Assembly (NCBI GenBank): GCA_033852175.1
Contig: JAWSUY010000013.1
Span: 1-64,000 of the forward strand
Reading direction: 5' to 3'
Length of the DNA: 64,000 nucleotides
Source of the DNA: Agarilytica sp033852175
GTDB lineage: Bacteria > Pseudomonadota > Gammaproteobacteria > Pseudomonadales > Cellvibrionaceae
Positions 62,417-64,000 of the stretch are shown here, one piece after another (positions within the stretch are counted from its first letter, which is position 1; every line of letters starts with the position of its first letter). The notes under the pieces are model-generated. The model was given only the letters and a program-made list of their open reading frames with translations, had not been told where the DNA came from and did not search any database. A program made the translations under genes and the position numbers.

Positions 62417-63715
62417 TTATTGCTGAATCTTTAGGTCGAGGTATTTTTCTTCTAGGCTGGCATAGCGGGTTTCTAAGTCTGTAATATCTTTTTTGAGTTT
62501 CGTGGTTTCGCCTGATTCAACGATGACTGAGCGTTTTTCATCTTTCAATTTTTTCGTCAGTTTGCGATTCTCAGAGGTTAAAGAGTAGACTTTTAGTTCG
62601 TACTCATCTTTGGTTTTTCGAATTTCTTGTAATTGGGTTTTAATGCTAGGCAAGGCTTTAAGTCGGCCTTTTAATTGGTCTAATTCTTTGTTGGCATTGT
62701 TCAGTTCATCTTCCATTAATTGAATGCAGGTTTCCGATTCTTGCATAAAGCGTTTCTGTTTATCGAGTTCACCTTGTAGCCCCTCAACAATCTCAACTCG
62801 TTCCTCATCCGTACTCGCGTTTTTAAGTCTATCCTGCAATTGGGTGATAAGTTTGTGTTGGTCCGCAGCCACTACTCGCAGGTGTCTAAGTTCTCCTGCT
62901 GTCTCTTGATCTGTTGTTTCGACCTTTTCAATTATTGTCTCGGGATCCCCTACGCCTTGCTGAATAATCTTGTCAACGGTTCCATAGGATGCGTGGTAGC
63001 TTTCGAGAGCACTTTCGATTTTGCCGCCACTATCGACCTCTGAAACTAATTCGGTAAGGTCTTTGTAGTGCGATTTAGCCTTTTCTTTACTCGCTTCCCA
63101 GAGTTCTTCTAAGTCAAAATAAAGCGCCTTAAATTTCTCAAGATTGTTTATTCGCTTCTTGGCATTGGTGAGTTCTTGATTGAGGGTGTCCAGCTCTTCT
63201 TGATCCGTGGCTCCTTCGGGTTCGGCCGTATAGTCTTCGTAAAAATCAAATATTTGCTGATATTTGCCTCTTATTTTTGACCATTCTAGGCCGTCTGAAT
63301 CGGGATCAATATCGGGATCTACAGCCGCGAGCAGAGCTTCCTTTTCTGCCAATAGCATGGCGTAGCGTAATGCCGCGGCACGGCGAGGTAGCTCGGTATC
63401 TGGGGCAAGGTCTAGCACTATGTCTCGATCGGGGCTAAGGCTTGCGTGATGAGCTCGAGTGATATCAAGCTGTTCATCAACCTGGTTTAAATAGGTTTGG
63501 CAAGATTGCTGCTTCGATTCTTCTGGGCTTGTGGTCGGGGGAGGTGGGGAGGATGTCGCAGTTTTAAGGTCTTGAACAATCTCACCCATACGCGTTTGAA
63601 GTTTTTTGATCAGTTTACGCAAAGAGCGGTTTTGCACTAACAAAATGACGCAAAATATCATCAGCACAGCGCCTACTTCAGCTGCAGCAATAAGTACGAT
63701 ACTGTCTATTTGCAT
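62417..63715 (-). CDS. Hypothetical membrane-anchored coiled-coil protein
   Basis: 432 residues. One N-terminal membrane helix (about 5-25, IVLIAAAEVGAVLMIFCVILLV) is followed by a basic stretch, a Pro-rich linker (SSPPPPTTSPEE, about 57-68), and long coiled coils from about 160 to the end. No known family is recognised; the layout suggests a structural or scaffold role at the inner membrane. The start is taken at ATG 63715, just before the membrane helix. A frame open to 63961 would add 82 residues rich in Arg, Pro and Leu with no visible homology, and would cross the hairpin array. Confidence 0.75.
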   Translation of the reverse strand: MQIDSIVLIAAAEVGAVLMIFCVILLVQNRSLRKLIKKLQTRMGEIVQDLKTATSSPPPPTTSPEESKQQSCQTYLNQVDEQLDITRAHHASLSPDRDIVLDLAPDTELPRRAAALRYAMLLAEKEALLAAVDPDIDPDSDGLEWSKIRGKYQQIFDFYEDYTAEPEGATDQEELDTLNQELTNAKKRINNLEKFKALYFDLEELWEASKEKAKSHYKDLTELVSEVDSGGKIESALESYHASYGTVDKIIQQGVGDPETIIEKVETTDQETAGELRHLRVVAADQHKLITQLQDRLKNASTDEERVEIVEGLQGELDKQKRFMQESETCIQLMEDELNNANKELDQLKGRLKALPSIKTQLQEIRKTKDEYELKVYSLTSENRKLTKKLKDEKRSVIVESGETTKLKKDITDLETRYASLEEKYLDLKIQQ

Positions 63716-63925
63716 CGGTGTAGTGAACCCTGTCTTTGTTGTCTGGCACGGATTGGCGCTTATACCAATATGTATGGAGTATGGCCCAGTTTTTAGCAGT
63801 CTGCGACTTAATGACTGTGGGAGTGGGATCTGTGGCGCTTTTAGGCGTAAAAATGTGTTTGCGGACTCTTTTTTGTAGACCATGAACGGGGGAGGGATTA
63901 GCTTTAATAGGCTAAGGCCAATTAA
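63716..63925. other. Interval upstream of the coiled-coil gene
   Basis: About 210 bases before the coiled-coil gene (which reads leftwards). It must contain that gene's promoter; none is convincing. On the minus strand it is open in the gene's frame, but the composition does not look like a real N-terminus. Confidence 0.4.
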
Positions 63926-63994
63926 ACCCCTTCGGGGTGCGCGGCTACGCCGCTTGCTCAAATGCTGAGCATTTGTCGAACCCTGCGAGGGTTC
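63926..63994. repeat. Array of four consecutive triloop hairpins
   Basis: ACCCC-TTC-GGGGT (63926-63938), GCGGC-TAC-GCCGC (63941-63953), CAAATGC-TGA-GCATTTG (63959-63975) and GAACCCT-GCG-AGGGTTC (63978-63994). Every stem is perfect and every loop is three bases. No T-tract follows. The composition differs from the surroundings, and the array stops 6 bases before the window end, so it may continue. Confidence 0.75.
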
Positions 63995-64000
63995 TCATTC

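Noticed and set aside
63716..63961. 82-residue N-terminal extension of the coiled-coil protein
   Set aside because: The extension is rich in Arg/Pro/Leu, precedes a natural membrane-helix start, and would include part of the hairpin array. It is more likely non-coding.
1..64000. CRISPR arrays, prophage, integrase, transposase or toxin-antitoxin genes
   Set aside because: I looked for spaced direct repeats and for signature genes on both strands and saw none in this window.

Overview
The window looks like a chromosomal segment of a marine-type gammaproteobacterium, probably close to the Cellvibrionaceae/Pseudomonadales. The grounds are the sequence character of DnaE, HrpA, RNase II, AlaA and QueF, a complete MSHA pilus operon, an HsbR/HsbA-like pair, and a queF / YadGH-like ABC / PA2817-like grouping that recalls Pseudomonas. 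Assignments come from reading motifs and comparing with remembered family sequences; no database search was possible.

Layout. 98-5842: a two-module nonribosomal peptide synthetase (A-T-C-A-T-TE) with predicted substrates proline and valine, directly upstream of dnaE. 5860-15528: housekeeping genes dnaE, accA, hrpA and mlaA. 15954-22653: a signalling block made of a PilZ protein, a response regulator/PP2C phosphatase with its STAS partner, a lipoprotein, and a transmembrane Ser/Thr kinase between two FHA proteins. 22753-25485 (minus): rnb and trmL. 25632-38845: a long MSHA operon in the order I, I2 (PilN-like), J, K, L, M, N, E, G, F, A, C, D, O, P. 39058-41630 (minus): a GspA/ExeA-GspB pair that resembles MshM-MshN. 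41943-45392: small regulators and hypotheticals (MerR, GcvR-like, YheU, ABM domain, TusA). 45589-49343: four overlapping genes, epmC, a 5'-3' exonuclease, pdxB and an ATP-NAD kinase-like gene. 49582-55589: methyltransferase, alaA, msrB, a Tag-like glycosylase, DUF1499 and unknowns. 55751-56053: a promoter, tRNA-Glu, tRNA-Gly and terminator unit. 56243-63715: AraC regulator, fabA, PA2817-like gene, ABC exporter, queF, a class III adenylate cyclase and a coiled-coil membrane protein. The last 75 bases hold four consecutive tight hairpins.

The most striking signals are as follows. A textbook intrinsic terminator (perfect 11-bp stem plus T-tract) lies wholly inside the mshC coding sequence, about 145 bases after the major pilin gene, and could set the ratio of major to minor pilin. 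The NRPS has a clear Pro-then-Val specificity signature and no tailoring genes in view. The kinase/FHA/PP2C/STAS genes form one block. A REP-like element lies at 50754, and an array of triloop hairpins lies at the right edge. A 9-G tract inside mshN and 10-G tracts between genes may be slippage sites. c-di-GMP probably links the PilZ protein and the MshE ATPase.
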